From Phascolomyces articulosus (taxonomy: Eukaryota > Mucoromycota > Mucoromycetes > Mucorales > Lichtheimiaceae), in the NCBI GenBank assembly GCA_025677815.1, contig JAIXMP010000022.1:496001-560000 (forward strand): a stretch of DNA of 64,000 nucleotides, in the 5' to 3' direction. A program made the position numbers and the translations under genes. Positions 26,869 through 41,062 of the stretch are shown piece after piece; the first letter of the stretch is position 1; every line of letters starts with the position of its first letter. The notes under the pieces are model-generated. The model was not told the DNA's origin. It ran no database searches and worked only from the letters and a program-made list of their open reading frames with translations.

Positions 26869-27257
26869 AAAACATACATATATTTCTATACTTTAATCTC
26901 CTTCCTCTTTCTATTAATTAGCTACATCTTAAAAGAAACATAATTTAAATGGAATATACCTTTTTTATTCATATTTTGTACTCTAAAAAGTATTTTCTTT
27001 ATTTAAAAAGAAATGAATAAAAGGAGCTGGTCTGCTTTTGATGTTCAACAATATTACTACTGTTAATATCTTGTTATAATTATATACTAAAAAGAATGGG
27101 TGATATAAACCACTGCATAAATACTATCAAAAATAATCATAATGTTTATTTCTTTAATTATGCTAAAAGGTATGATGGGATTTGTTATTAGTATTTTCTA
27201 TTTACAATTGGAGGTGGAGGATATCCTTTTGAGTCCATTTCTTTGTTTAAATATAAC
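26869..27257. other. Region between the thaumatin-like gene and OYE copy 2
   Basis: Convergent 3' ends: AT-rich sequence with short open frames only. No gene supported. Confidence 0.5.
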
Positions 27258-28833
<1,576 letters not shown>

Positions 28834-28933
28834 TGGATATTATTTTTGGTAATGAAAAGAAGATCTTTAATGAGGCAATTTTTACAAGAATGGGTTTTTA
28901 TACTTTTTCTCCGCATAGGTCCAGTCTAGTACC

Positions 28934-28973
28934 GATTATTAATCAAAGGGGTTTATCCACTTGATTAATAATC
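28934..28973. promoter_or_regulatory. 13-bp inverted repeat upstream of OYE copy 2
   Basis: GATTATTAATCAA (28934-28946) and its exact reverse complement TTGATTAATAATC (28961-28973), separated by 14 bp, about 100-140 bp upstream of the OYE copy 2 start. Each arm contains TTAATCA, which resembles AP-1/bZIP half-sites known to drive OYE genes in yeast. The regulatory role is inference. Confidence 0.5.
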
Positions 28974-28988
28974 AGATCGAAGAAAACG

Positions 28989-29029
28989 CTGTCATGAAAT
29001 CACTGTCATAAAAAAACACTGTCATAAAC
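28989..29029. promoter_or_regulatory. Three direct repeats of CTGTCATRAA upstream of OYE copy 2
   Basis: CTGTCATGAAA (28989), CTGTCATAAAA (29003) and CTGTCATAAAC (29019), with starts 14 and 16 bp apart, in the 366-bp space between OYE copy 2 and the HAM1-like gene. Likely a repeated binding site. The factor is unknown. Confidence 0.45.
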
Positions 29030-29199
29030 TCAAAAGGATGATGACGCTTGCGTATGAAATAATAGGTAATTTTGGTTGTGGAATGATGTTATTTTAGAGA
29101 TTGCAATTCAATATTATATAATTGTATTTATAGATAATTTATAATCGCATTAAAATTTGTACAGCCACAGAAAGAAAAAGAAAAATTAAATAAACTGGA

Positions 29200-32100
29200 T
29201 CACGTTCTCTCCGTATTTGCTTCAGTGATACTATGGTGATATTGCTGTTGAAAGTTGTTTATATCTTGGCTACTACTTGTATTGAGGTCTTGATTGTCTT
29301 TGTTGGAAGAAAAACTGCTATTTTTCATGACGTGATTGGTCTGTACTATGCCGTATTGGCCATTCATCTGTATATGGTCCGCACCTAGTCCGCCGACAAT
29401 ATGAACAGGTACAAGTTTGCTGTTCTTTTCCATATAAGTATGACCGTTTGATCCAACAATCACAGAAACCATATTCTTGTCAATGTGAAGATTGCTATCC
29501 ATATTTGTGTTATCATTGGGTATGGTGTTACCAGAAGGAGTACTTCCCATCATCATTTTGTTGGTACTCTTGATAGGAGAATTGCCCTCAATACTCATCT
29601 TGCTAGAAGAGTCAGTAACTGTGTTGCTTGTATTAGCAGCAGGTACTAGTTGTTGTCGTTTAACATCCTGCATAGGGTCCTCCTTACTATAAACTAGTTG
29701 CTCCTGAGTTGACATCTTTTCCATTTTTTTCTTCCTTTGCTTAGCCTGCTGATCTTGCATACCCGATATCATGAGTGATCTGATGGAGCGGTTCATAATC
29801 GTTAAAAGTGCGACAAATAAACCAGGACGTTCTTGTGATTCTATAGGTACAACATGTGTTTCATCTGTAGCGGCCGTTGTGGTGATAACCACTGGCGTAC
29901 TCGTAGTGGTTACTGTCTGTTGGTAGTTTGATGGTGTAACTATTGTTTGGGTTGATGTTTCTTTTGCCATAGCATCCTTGTATTGTTTGGTCACGCTATT
30001 GGTAATTTTTGAGTCCGCTTGATCAATCAATTCAATAATTTTTGATTCGATGTTTTTTTCAATATGACGTTTAAGAATTGAAACCATCAATGGTTTAATA
30101 GTTCTATAAAGCATACTAAAAAACATAATATTCACAGGTCATATAGTTAATCATTATCCATAATTATGGGATCAATCATAGTCACAACCTCTCCTATATT
30201 TCCTATATAATCCAATAGTCGTATATTTATAGAATAAAGAGAATTTCTTTTTGTACACTTACTCATGACGACTACCCTTGATTTTGATCTTGACTTTATC
30301 GACATGACATTTGCATTTGGCAATACTAAATGTATGTACTTTGTTCTTGGAATCACTTATAATTTTAATTGTGGCTGAAACACCCTTTTTCCCACCAATC
30401 TTTAAAAAGATATTAGATGTTAAAATAAAATGATCTGTGTTCCTCTTATATACATCTGAGTAAAATGATAAAATCTATGAAATTACTTACAGCTACAGTG
30501 GCAGTACCTCGATCCGAAAGTTTTGGGAAACCAACTTTTCGTTTGTAAAACCATACAACCTACCAGGGGATGATTAACATTATGCCCTAATAACTCTTTA
30601 TTATAGTAATCTGGGGTTTAAAGAAGTACTTACATCTTTGATGGTTGTCCGAATATCAGTTACCTTGATGAGTATGGATTGATGGTTAACACCTGTAATA
30701 TTTGTATGAGGGCTAAATCGAATTTTATTATCCATCTATAGTAAGGTATACCATAATTTCTATTAATATTGACATATATAAGCCAATAAATACTATCTAT
30801 ATTATCTGTGTAGGTACCTTTATTTCCAAATTACCAGGTAAAAGTGTATCTCCTGGCAAAATAATATTTTCCAGGGCCAGATCTACCTGTCTGTCAGAGT
30901 ACTCGATTCTTGGAATGGGTAAAAATTTGATTAATTCCAAGAGTGTGGGTGGCAATATCATGCGCAAATCTGTCAACAATTGAGGCTTAAAGGTCGTATT
31001 TCCATTTCTAAAAATATAGAAAATATAGATGCGTATTAAATATTAAACATCCATTCCCCAAATAAAAACAAACAAATAATAATAAATTACTACTTACGGA
31101 TCAAGCCACAGGTCATTATGGATTTGTTTGAATCGCATTTCTAATTCTCGGGCCATTGGGTCTTCTTCCATTGTATTTAAATATGCTTTGGTTTCATTTA
31201 TCAAAAAATCAACATGGTCACGATAACGTCCAGTTGTCAATTCGCGGATACGGTTGACAAGATATTTTCCATCTTCTGTAGATTGATCATGGGTGACATA
31301 CCCTGGTTCTTGCAATAAGCGACACATGTACTGTGTTGATTTAACATAACACTGGTGTAGATCGTCATTATTCATGATATCTTCAATGATTGTATCGACA
31401 CCACGAATTAACGGATCTAGTGAACGTCCCTGTGCCCAATCCTCAATTATGGTCCTGATCTCAGCCTCAGCCGCTACCCAATTAGGATCTGAACGATATT
31501 CCTGTGCAGTTTGTGATACCATTCCACCAGCATTTTCTGTACGATGACCCCCTAACTCAAAGAGCCAAATAAGGGTATTTATAGCATCTTGGTAGCCCGG
31601 ATTTGCTTGTACTTCAGCAATTACGGTCTTTAATCGATCTACTAATTCTCCTACTTTTTCGGCCGAGAACTTTTCACGAGCATACTGTTTGGCTTTTTTG
31701 AATCGCTCGGTTTGTTCGTATAACAGCTGCCTCCATTCTTCTTTTTCAGAATCTAATTGTGTTTGCATATCATCTTCATCTTCACCACTATTGTCCTCAT
31801 CACTCTTTAGTTGTAGTTCTTCTGATGCTGCAAATTCAGTGGTTGGATCGGGCGTAGCATCATATTGGGCACGTATGCTAGTGCATCTGCTGCCATTGTT
31901 GTTAGATTTTGCATTGAGCTGTTGTTGTTGCACCTTCTGACCTATCATTTCTTGTTGTGATAAATCGTCCTGAATTAGATCATTTAATTGATTTGATATA
32001 TTGGCAAGTTCGCTTGCTGTATCGCTGAATACTTCTTCGGAAATAGCGGTAAGTTCACTCAGTTGTTCACGGAAGTGTCCATTTGTTATTATAAGCTTGC

Positions 32101-32867
32101 CGATTTTCAAAAGTGCTCTGGCACCTAATCGTTTAAGAAATACCAAAAAAGTATATAAAAATATTACTGAACAGTTATTACTGGTTTTTTTTTCTTTTCA
32201 AACTACCTCGTTTAACTTCTTTCTTTACTTGTTCACCTGTTGGATGTTGCTCTCCATTCATATTATGAAACCGTTCTATATGAAAGATTTAATTAGTTTA
32301 AATTATTTTCTCTCATGGTGCATTTTATGGCTCAATATACTGAAAATAAAATCACCTGATTGCTCTTTTATTGGCTGTAAATTTAAATTATGCAAATGAT
32401 AATGAAGTGACTGGAGCAATTGGTCCCCGTTCTTGCAGTACAGCATTTTCTGCAATGTTACTATAAGTGAACGGCAGTCTGCCAATAACTTTTGTCCATC
32501 AGACGACATTAAATGTTGGCGTTCATCAATGGCGCGAATATTTAATAAACGATTGAGCATTTCACGAATCTGGTTATTGTTTGGCATTTTGCCTTGATGT
32601 AACGCTTTTATTACTTCAATAAAATCGATCGTTTCAGGTGTGATTGGAAGCTTATCTTTATTTAAAACACCATAATAATAAAAACATTTGAGCTGCTGTT
32701 ATCTAGTATTTGATAATAATAAAAGTGAATGTCTCACCTTGGTGTTGCTCAGTATCTTGATTTGGTACTATTTGTTGCGTTTGTTGTTGTTCATCTGGTG
32801 ATATTACCTGTTGTTCCAGCAACGACTGTGTTTGCTGTATAGATTCATTTGTCATTGTTTGTGCCAT
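29200..32867 (-). CDS. HAM1-like / BPI-type lipid-binding domain protein (fungal, large)
   Basis: Minus strand, nine exons: 32738-32867, 32356-32655, 32207-32275, 31098-32124, 30818-31007, 30634-30735, 30491-30559, 30263-30399, 29200-30115; 2940 nt, 979 residues. The start is Gln-rich. A helical region follows (PITPETIDFIEVIKALHQGK; LLKIGKLIITNGHFREQLSEL), then an acidic spacer, a long helical block ending MRFKQIHNDLWLDP, and a beta-rich segment with ILPPTLLELIKFLPIPRIEY, LILPGDTLLPGNLEIK-like strands and IRFSPHTNITGVNHQSILIK. A Thr/Ser/Asn-rich tail of about 250 residues closes it. The helical N-part plus the IP-rich strands recall fungal HAM1-like proteins (formerly DUF families, BPI/TULIP-like). 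I assign this from memory with moderate certainty. It may shuttle lipid at membranes. Confidence 0.62.
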
Positions 32868-33084
32868 TATTTTGTAGAATCATAAAAGAAGTGTTATTAC
32901 AAGGGTTATCAATTATGTAATTTATATAAATATATATATATATTGTTTTTTTAATGGAGGGGTGTTTTTCGAAAGCTGAAAATTATGATACAAAAAAAAA
33001 ATAAGCTAAAAATATATGTGAAATGTATTTGATAGAGGGTATGTATATTGAATAAGACAGTATTTTGATAAGGTAATATTTTTT

Positions 33085-34494
33085 TTACGCAATAGTCCTT
33101 ACAAACATATCACATAAATGATCAATATCTTTTGTATATCCGGTTAACAAGTCAACAACACGTAATCCTCCTACTCTTTGTAACCCGGGAGTTAATGGGA
33201 AAAACTCGAGTTGTGTCTCTGTTGACTGATTGGCTGCCACTTCACCCAGATTCCGTGTACTTAATCCACTCAACAAAACAGATCCCATCTTGGTCTTGAC
33301 AGAAGATAGAACGAGTTTCATATGTTGTGATGAATGATTTCGAATTCGTATTCCCAGTTGAAATGGTGTTTCTAGAGTAACATCAGCCGCTTCACCTTTT
33401 TTTAACCAGAAAGGTTGCACTTCCACATCATCCAACAGAGGTGCTTTACGTGTCAATTGTGATGTTTGTAAACGTCCAAGATCACCCATCGATGATCGCC
33501 ATACAATATCCAATTTACCCAACGCATTGGTAGTACGAGCGATCCTATCATTTTGTGGATCTTTAGGGGTCAACATGTATAAATATTGTCGTACATCTTG
33601 TGGGTGTATAAAATTATTTCCAAACACGAGCTTGTTGTTGTTTTTATCATTAGCAACTCCTGCTATTGTTGCTTCTTGGTTATCCCCATTATTATCCTGA
33701 CTACGCCTAATAATTGTATTCAAATCTTGAAAATCAAAATGCTCTGATGGATCGAACTTCATGCGTTCAAGAAACATTGGACCTGCAGAAACGTTTTGAA
33801 GCTGTGCTTCCAAAAATACACGCCCATCAATCATATTGTTGACCTTGGTCTTGACTGCCAATGGATTAGATACTTGGAATTTGTAAAATTTACGGAAATG
33901 ACGTCTCCGTCCATCGTCTGTGAGATATTGTACCGTACATACAAGAATATGAACTCCTAGTTCCTTGATTTCATGTGACACGGTCACTGCCAAAGTTGTA
34001 TCTAGTCGATCATATTTGGTTTCATTTAGATTAAAACGTTGGGATGATGTCTGCAGTTCTACCTTGACATTAACTTGATGTGCACCACTGGGTGGTAGTT
34101 GTTGATATGGATTTTGTCGTTGCTGCTGTTGATATTGTCCTCCTTCATTGTTGATGCTCACCAACGTTGTAAATGTCTCTCCAAGATAAATATTACCAAA
34201 TGACGAAGGAAGTTTTAATAACTGACTTAGGCCAAAGTCGCGGATTTGAAGTTCATTGGGTAATTCAATAGGATGGGATGCTGTAAGATCGGAAATGTTG
34301 AGCGATTCTAAACCTTCAACAAGGGGTGGATAAGATGATCTTTCGTAATAGATTGGAGCACTGGTTGCCATGAGAGGACGCGATAAACGCATGACCTTGA
34401 GAGATAATATGTGAGGCGTTTGTCCGTCATCTTGACTAGAAGGAGATAAAGGAGTCTGTCGTGGCGAGGAGATTGGCGAGTCTTGTGCTGACAT
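33085..34494 (-). CDS. TRAPP complex accessory subunit TRAPPC13 homologue
   Basis: Single exon, 469 residues. It matches the TRAPPC13 (C5orf44; yeast Trs65-related) pattern: HILSLKVMRLSRPLM near residue 28, LLKLPSSFGNIYLGETFTTL, VELQTSSQRFNL, HEIKELGVHILVCTVQYL, HFRKFYKFQVSNPLAVKTKV, VFLEAQLQNVSAGPMFLERM and a C-terminal domain with LGKLDIVWRSSMGDLGRLQT. TRAPP-II acts in late Golgi and endosomal tethering and Rab activation. The first 25 residues are Ser/Pro-rich and a Gln-rich insert (GGQYQQQQRQNPYQQ) interrupts the first domain. It lies 217 bp upstream of the HAM1-like gene on the same strand and is divergent from the ACBD5-like gene. Confidence 0.9.
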   Translation of the reverse strand: MSAQDSPISSPRQTPLSPSSQDDGQTPHILSLKVMRLSRPLMATSAPIYYERSSYPPLVEGLESLNISDLTASHPIELPNELQIRDFGLSQLLKLPSSFGNIYLGETFTTLVSINNEGGQYQQQQRQNPYQQLPPSGAHQVNVKVELQTSSQRFNLNETKYDRLDTTLAVTVSHEIKELGVHILVCTVQYLTDDGRRRHFRKFYKFQVSNPLAVKTKVNNMIDGRVFLEAQLQNVSAGPMFLERMKFDPSEHFDFQDLNTIIRRSQDNNGDNQEATIAGVANDKNNNKLVFGNNFIHPQDVRQYLYMLTPKDPQNDRIARTTNALGKLDIVWRSSMGDLGRLQTSQLTRKAPLLDDVEVQPFWLKKGEAADVTLETPFQLGIRIRNHSSQHMKLVLSSVKTKMGSVLLSGLSTRNLGEVAANQSTETQLEFFPLTPGLQRVGGLRVVDLLTGYTKDIDHLCDMFVRTIA

Positions 34495-35043
34495 ATATAT
34501 GTATATAGATTTATATGAATATGTTACAGATTGATAAAATCGGAACTGACACTACAGAGATAGTTTTGAATAATACCGCTGAGTTGTTTGTGTGTGTGTG
34601 TTTAAGGTGACACCAAGGAGACACTCCCGGAGGGGTATTTTACACACATCTTAACTAAAGTGTTTACACTTCCTTATATAAAAATATACTTCTCAACCCA
34701 TGACGATACTTCATAACGTATTATTAAAGTCCATTAGAACTATAAAACTATCACAATAATCACCGTTGCCGTCATCACCATTATCATTAGTGTCACGCGC
34801 ATGGGGAATATTATTTACATATAAGTAAAAAGCACGACGTATTATTCGCATATTCACATAAGCAAGCACAGCATTACAAACCCTCCTTTTCCAAATTAGG
34901 TTCCCTACCAAATCCAAAAGTTTTTTTTTGTCGTGAGAAGCGTACTTTAAGAAGCTCTTTTTCTCTTTACCCAACCCTCAACTCTTCTTTCTCCCCCTTT
35001 TCATTTTTCCTCTACTCCTTCTTCTACTCAACCCCTCTTTCAA
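34495..35043. promoter_or_regulatory. Divergent promoter of TRAPPC13 and the ACBD5-like gene
   Basis: A 549-bp intergenic space between opposite starts. It holds a GT microsatellite near 34588-34600, a partly palindromic ACTCCCGGAGGGGT word near 34625 and a pyrimidine-rich tract before the plus-strand start. Short open frames inside it (for example 34711-34974) have no support. Confidence 0.45.
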
Positions 35044-37158
35044 ATGACAATTCCTCTTCATTACTCTGAGAGATATGTCAATCAACGTTATAATAAAGCT
35101 CTTCAAATCGTCCAATACTTACCCGCTTCTTCGAGTTTTCAACCCACAAGGGAGGAAAAGTTAGAGGTTTGTTTATGTTATCACAATTCATTATTTATAT
35201 TTCTCTCATGACAACTTCATGGAGCCTTCAATTGTTTTTTTTAACGCGACGTCTTTTTATTAATAGCTTTATGCTTATTATAAGCAAGTTTCACACGGCG
35301 ACGTCAATACTTCAAGACCAGGTCTATTTGATATGGTCGGCAGAGCCAAATGGTAAAAATATATCCATGCATAATATGAACAATAGAAAAGTTCACATAT
35401 TAAAATACAGCCCTTTTTTATTAGGGATGCTTGGAAGAAATTGGAAGGAATGGATCGCTTGGAAGCTCGATATCTATATACGGAAACATTATTACAATCA
35501 GCTACTGAGGTTTTTATCTTTTGCATATATTTTTCATTTTACGGAAAATGGTATAATTGACACGAATTTTTCATTATGAATATGTAGGCATATAAAAAAA
35601 ATGTAGGTAGAGCGACAGCAGAACAAATTATTCAAGCGTTCGCGTTGATGCAACCTTCAGGAGATCGTGATAGTGAAGGGGATGACGTTACAGATGATAC
35701 TACTACACATGATGAAGATGAAGATGGTAATTAAGCTTTTTTCATTTTCTGGATAAAGATTTTATGATGACGAGGAGGGAGTTAAATAAGTTTATTCATT
35801 ATCCAATATGAAATATTTATGTTTAGATGGAAGTAGTATAGCATCTGCTGAAGCAGAAGAACAAGCTTATTTATGGGAAGTGCAAGCTAACGCAACAGTA
35901 ACTCCAAGACGACGTCTCGTATCTCCACGACAACATCATCAACAGCGACTTTCTTGGTATGAAAGAGCTTCATCAGCAGCATCATCCATGATAACTGCCC
36001 CCACTGGCCAATCTCGAACGACATCACCCTCCAATGATCGACTTTTACCTCATATGATTCCACAACGTGAGCGTACTGCTCGGCAACAGCAACAGCAACA
36101 ACAACGTAATAGTGCTACTTATGATGAAGATAGTTTGGACCCATGGGCACAACATACCGCCAATCCATTACATCATCAGCAGCAGCAGCAACAACACCTT
36201 AATAATGATAGTAGTAGCGATGAAGATGATCAGCCGATTAATAGTAGCAGCCGATTAAGAGCCACATCACCACGATACCAATTGCAACAGCAACAAATTC
36301 AACAGCAACCGTTACAATTACAATTACAGCAGCAGCAACAGCAGCAGCAGCGTTTAATTAATCAACATCGCGCTCCAGTTGTACAACCTTCGCCTGTTTA
36401 TAGCACTTCATCCTCCGTCACCGCCACTCCTCGAAATCCATCTACGCTTCAAAATGCGCATAGTAGTAATAATAATAGTAATAATCCTAATAATACATCC
36501 ACCACAACTACCAGTAACAGAGCAACTCCAGATCCACAATACATGTCGGTAGTCGCATTGGGTCCTGCAACCAAACGAGCGCTGGAATCGCTCCAAACAG
36601 AAGTCATTGCTTTAAATAGCCGAATTGATGAATTACGGCGTGAATTAGTCATTCGCGACCAACGGGACGCTGCAGTAGCTGCAGCTGCAAAAGCTAACAC
36701 AAAGAAGCAACCAATAAGTGGATTAACACTAAGTAGCATTCCACCAAGAAGAACAACAAGTGAAACAAGTAGTAGTAGTAATGGAGATGATGATATTTCA
36801 GATGGTTGGAAATGGGTCATTAAAGTAAGTTTTATTCTTTCCTTCTTTTCATCAATATGTAGTAATGTTGAACATTTATCCTCCCCCCTTCCTTTTTTTT
36901 CTTACCCCACATTTATCGTTCTTTTATCTCCCATCTCCCATTAAAATCCAAATGACGGGGAAAATGTGCTAAATTGGTGAATTCGATTAATTTTTATAGG
37001 CTGCTGCAAAACACGCTGCTGTTAATTTGATCACGGTATTTGTTTTACTCTTGATTTTGTATAAGCGAGGTAGTCCTGTAGCGTATGTAATTACTGGACA
37101 ATTTTCCAAATTATGGGAGAACGTGAAACATCGTACTTTATTCCAAACCGTAGTATAA
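35044..37158 (+). CDS. Acyl-CoA-binding domain protein with C-terminal membrane anchor (ACBD5/Atg37-like)
   Basis: Six exons: 35044-35166, 35267-35352, 35425-35509, 35588-35726, 35827-36824, 37000-37158; 1590 nt, 529 residues. The ACB domain (about residues 8-100) shows LQIVQYLPASSSFQPTREEK, LYAYYKQVSHGDVNTSRPGL, AKWDAWKKLEGMDRLEAR and YLYTETLLQ, including the Tyr and Lys ligands for acyl-CoA. Then comes an acidic stretch, a long Gln/Ser/Asn-rich disordered region with CAG/CAA runs (36090-36355), a coiled coil (KRALESLQTEVIALNSRIDE LRREL) and, encoded by the last exon, a membrane helix (LITVFVLLLILYKRG) close to the C-terminus. This matches peroxisomal tail-anchored ACBD5/Atg37 proteins that tether peroxisomes or support pexophagy. 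Confidence 0.88.
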
Positions 37159-37341
37159 TAACCCTTTCTTATTTTTTGTTGTACATGATGCGAATTCTTT
37201 TTTAATAATAACAATATAATCAAAAAGAAAAAGGTAGTAAATTAAAGAAGAGAAAAAAGGATAGAAAGGGAAAAAGAGATATTATGATTTTTGATGGGAT
37301 GCATGATGATGAATGGTGAGTATATATTGTTTAATAAATGC

Positions 37342-40300
37342 CTATCTTCTTGCAAAGTCAATAAGGCATAAGCTATAATGAATTTGTGATGATAACCGTC
37401 CAAATTCTTCAGATTGCATCTTCAACGTTTCTTTAAGATTATTGTGGATGCCATTATCAGGATTGGCAACAATAATATCACCATGAATTGTCGAGAATGC
37501 GCTTAACCATGCTTGTGCCATTTCAAAATTCTTGCGGGATTGTAACATGGTGTGAATTGCTTCAACAAAATAATTCATGCAGTTGAGCTCAGAATCAACG
37601 GGCATAGTTCGGATTTCTACATCCATGGACGCAGGACTAAGTGTCTTGGCATATGCGACGAAAGTGGAATCTGTTATTTTTTTTTTGAAAAAAAAATAGT
37701 TGGTTAGTTAGTAACATGGATATTTACATTCGTTTTGGTTCAACAATCCATATATAAGGACATATGACTTACAATCATTATTTTCATGACCTGATCGAAG
37801 ATGACGTGTAAATTCTGTTTCGATGTCGAGTTGTGACATTTGAAGTCGTCTCGATTGATCCTCGTTAGATTTTTTGTTCTTGTCATCTGATAAATCAAAT
37901 TGACCCTTTGCACCAGCTACAGTAGGAAGAAAGAATGGTGCTTTTTCAGGTTTTTTGGGTGCTTCTTTTGGTTTGTTACGTTGCTAGAGAATAAAAACAT
38001 AAACGTTTTTTTATATTAGTAACAAGTACAAATATCCTGGATTAAGACTTATCACTGTTTTACCTTGATTGTATCGAGATTTAAGAGATTTTGCCATTTT
38101 GCTCGTGGTTCCAATGATAATGTAATCATTTCTTCTGTAAGTTGCTCTGCAGTATTTAAATCTTCACCTAATTGTGTTGGAGGTTCCAATTCTTCATCTT
38201 CATCATCTATAAGTAATAAAATTGTTAACCTGCCAGCTTTTCACAGTAATTAATTTTACAAAGGGAAAAAAAATACCTTGTTCATCCATTCCAGCAAGTG
38301 ATGGGAGTTCGAGTATTTCAGTAACTTCTTCGTCCGCAATACTGTGTAATGAAATATTTGCAAATTGTGTACGATTGGCCCTAGGTGATTCAATCAATAC
38401 TTACCATTAGCCTTACCGCTTCTCAAACAGATATATTCCTCTCCTTTGATGCTTACCATAAAAAGATACCCACATTATCAACATGGGCTGTTGCCAAAAA
38501 GTCCCCTGTTGGTGAGAAACTAAGACTTGATACCACATCCTCTACTCTGAAAATATCAACCATTGTGCTTGATGGAAGATCCCATGTACGAACTGTAGTA
38601 TCAAGCGATGCAGAAATGATCCATCGACCATCAGGACTAAATGTCTAATTTTTCAAAGTCAGCATAAAGAAACCCTCTTGTTATAAACCCAATCCACCTT
38701 TTATAAAACTTACAAAATCTGTTATTCGGTTTCGGTGACCCCAGAATTCTCTGATTGTATTTCTTGTTTCCAGATCAATAACCCGGATCCCAAGATCATC
38801 GCATGCAACAGCTATAAGATTATTTTCTCGATGGAACTCGATCTTGACAATTGGTGATTCAAGTTCAATTGTATGCATGACAGTTGCTGATTTGAAGTCC
38901 CAAATCTTATTTAAATACAGTGAAAAGTAAAATTAGACTGTGGACGTTGATGTGTATCATTCTAAATAAAAGAAGCAACAGCAAACATACCTTGATCGTA
39001 CGATCTACTGAACCGCTGATAAGATAACGATTAGCAAGATCACTTGCAAGGCCAGTAACTGCTTTTTTATGTCCTTCTGCACCAGAATATACTTTTCGAT
39101 GAAGACCAGATTGCAAATTGAACATATCAATTTGTCCAGAGGCAGAGCCGATAAAACCAAAATTCCCACATGCACTGATACATGTCACTTTATTTGCACT
39201 CTTATCCGAGCTAAGAAGTGTATGGTCGCCTATTGTTTTGTTTTTGGTACGCCATGAACGTCCACCATTATCATTCATATGACAAGTAATGATATTGGCC
39301 CACTCTTTATCCTTTGCAGAGCCTAAGAACAGCATAATGTAATAAAATTAACAACGTGTTGCACATCATTTCTCCTTCCTTTATAAACATAAAAAATAAT
39401 AGCTTACTAGAAGCAAATTCTGTAATAATAGGTAATTTGAGTGATTCTTCAGTAACACCTCGAGATTTTGCCTTTTTAGCAATATGTCCTTGAGAGAATT
39501 CATAATTTTGTGCATCACGAACAGTCGAGAACATCCGTAATGCCCTATCACGACCAGCACTAAGAATACGTGTTCCATCGTTACCATAGAATTGAATTTT
39601 GGTAGGTGGTGCAAAATGGCCACTACGAGATTTAAGAGGAAGTGGCACTGCATTGTCTTGTTCAAAGATCCATTGCTATATAAAGAGAAAATTATAAGAA
39701 TCATAATTAGCAACACAATTTCCCTTGTACGGAATATTTTCTACTTCACTTTTCCTTTCATACTCATTCCATCCTGATGAGACTTTTTCTTTGTACTATC
39801 TTTACCTTAACAGCATTATCAGCACCGGCAGAAACCAACACAGGTTGACTGTTCAAGAATGTAAGCGATGTAATCAATCCACTGTGTGCCGCTTTCATGT
39901 TATGAATAAGCCGACGGTTCGTAAGATCCCACAATGCAACATCACCATGCATATTACCAGTTGCCATCACTTGCTGCTCATCTGTTTTTAATACCCACCC
40001 ATCATTCTGTAAGCATATATACGTTTAAATCCTCTAAATTACACTCATACACACTTGCGTGTAATAGTTTTTATTACCTGTTCTGAATGAAATGGATGTA
40101 ACTCGGTCATCTTGATGTACAGCATCAATCTTTTCATTTACTTTGATATTATGCAAAATCACCTTTCCATCCAACAAACCAACTGCAATAACATCAACAA
40201 CAGGTGATTGTTCAAGACAAGTAACTGCTGATCCAAATGATTCGAATTGATATACCATCTTACTAACACGGACGTTCCAAATCTGCATAGTACCTTGTGT

Positions 40301-41062
40301 ACTACCAATCAATAATTTGTTGAGATAGGTACTGGGATGAATCATTGTTGTTGCTGTGAATGTTTCTCCAAATTCGACTTCGGTATATAGTTCTATGATT
40401 ACATTATACGTTTTTTAATTATCTTTGTTCAATAATAACAACCTGCTCATATTTTCTAGCAATATTACCTCCAGTTTTGATATTCCACATTCTTAATACA
40501 TTATCGTCACACAAACTTGCGATGTATTGGCCAAGAACTAGGATTTGTATGATTGAATAGCTTCCTTCACCTTGAATACGAGACACCTATTACACAGTAC
40601 AATTAATGATTACCGGTAAATTATATATTTATAACTAGTTTTTTCGTTCCATTTCGTTTTTTTTACCTCTTTACCACGCTTATAAGTACTAATAGTGGTG
40701 CCGTGTGCCACAAAGGTCAAGCCAGCTGCGGAAGTCAATGCTGTGATCGGTTCAGGTGTTCTGGGACTAACAAATAATAAGTTCATTTTTGCTAACTATT
40801 GTATATAATTGTTAAAGAAAATTGAACCATGATACACTTTATCCTCTGAGATCTGTAAGAACAAGAAAGCCCTTACATTGTATGTTTGAAAGTTATGTCC
40901 AACACATGTGGTCATGAAAAAATCTTGACCTCGGGTTTCAATCACACATGGAACGTCATTAGTAATGTAACCTAATGCACGAAATGGCTGAAATACTCGT
41001 GATCGTGCTTGGCTACGCGATTTAATATCAACACGACGTCGTTTATCGTCTGGTACAACCAT
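37342..41062 (-). CDS. UTP21: U3 snoRNP-associated WD40 protein UTP21 (WDR36)
   Basis: Minus strand, thirteen exons: 40877-41062, 40667-40795, 40469-40586, 40078-40392, 39806-39981, 39408-39675, 38991-39322, 38714-38905, 38457-38644, 38277-38380, 38064-38206, 37773-37983, 37342-37670; 2691 nt, 896 residues. SSU processome component for 18S rRNA maturation. Landmarks: FQPFRALGYITNDVPCVIET near the start, LNKLLIGSTQGTMQIWNVRV, SFRTDEQQVMATGNMHGDVA, GRDRALRMFSTVRD, SGSVDRTIKIWDF, REFWGHRNRITDF, TAHVDNVGIFLW, then the Utp21 C-terminal domain (MDVEIRTMPVDSE...YSLCLIDFARR). The start is set at MVVPDDKRRRVD; an upstream in-frame start would add about 42 residues unlike the family. The fifth exon uses the acceptor at 39982, because the nearer one leads to a stop. 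Confidence 0.93.

Noticed and set aside
34711..34974. 87-codon minus-strand frame between TRAPPC13 and the ACBD5-like gene
   Set aside because: No recognisable domain, sits in a short divergent promoter, and its C-terminus is a low-complexity Asp/Asn run.
39982..40018. Nearer 3' splice site (TTACAG) for the fifth UTP21 exon
   Set aside because: Gives an immediate TGA after the join; the acceptor at 39982 restores SFRTDEQQVMATG, matching the family length.
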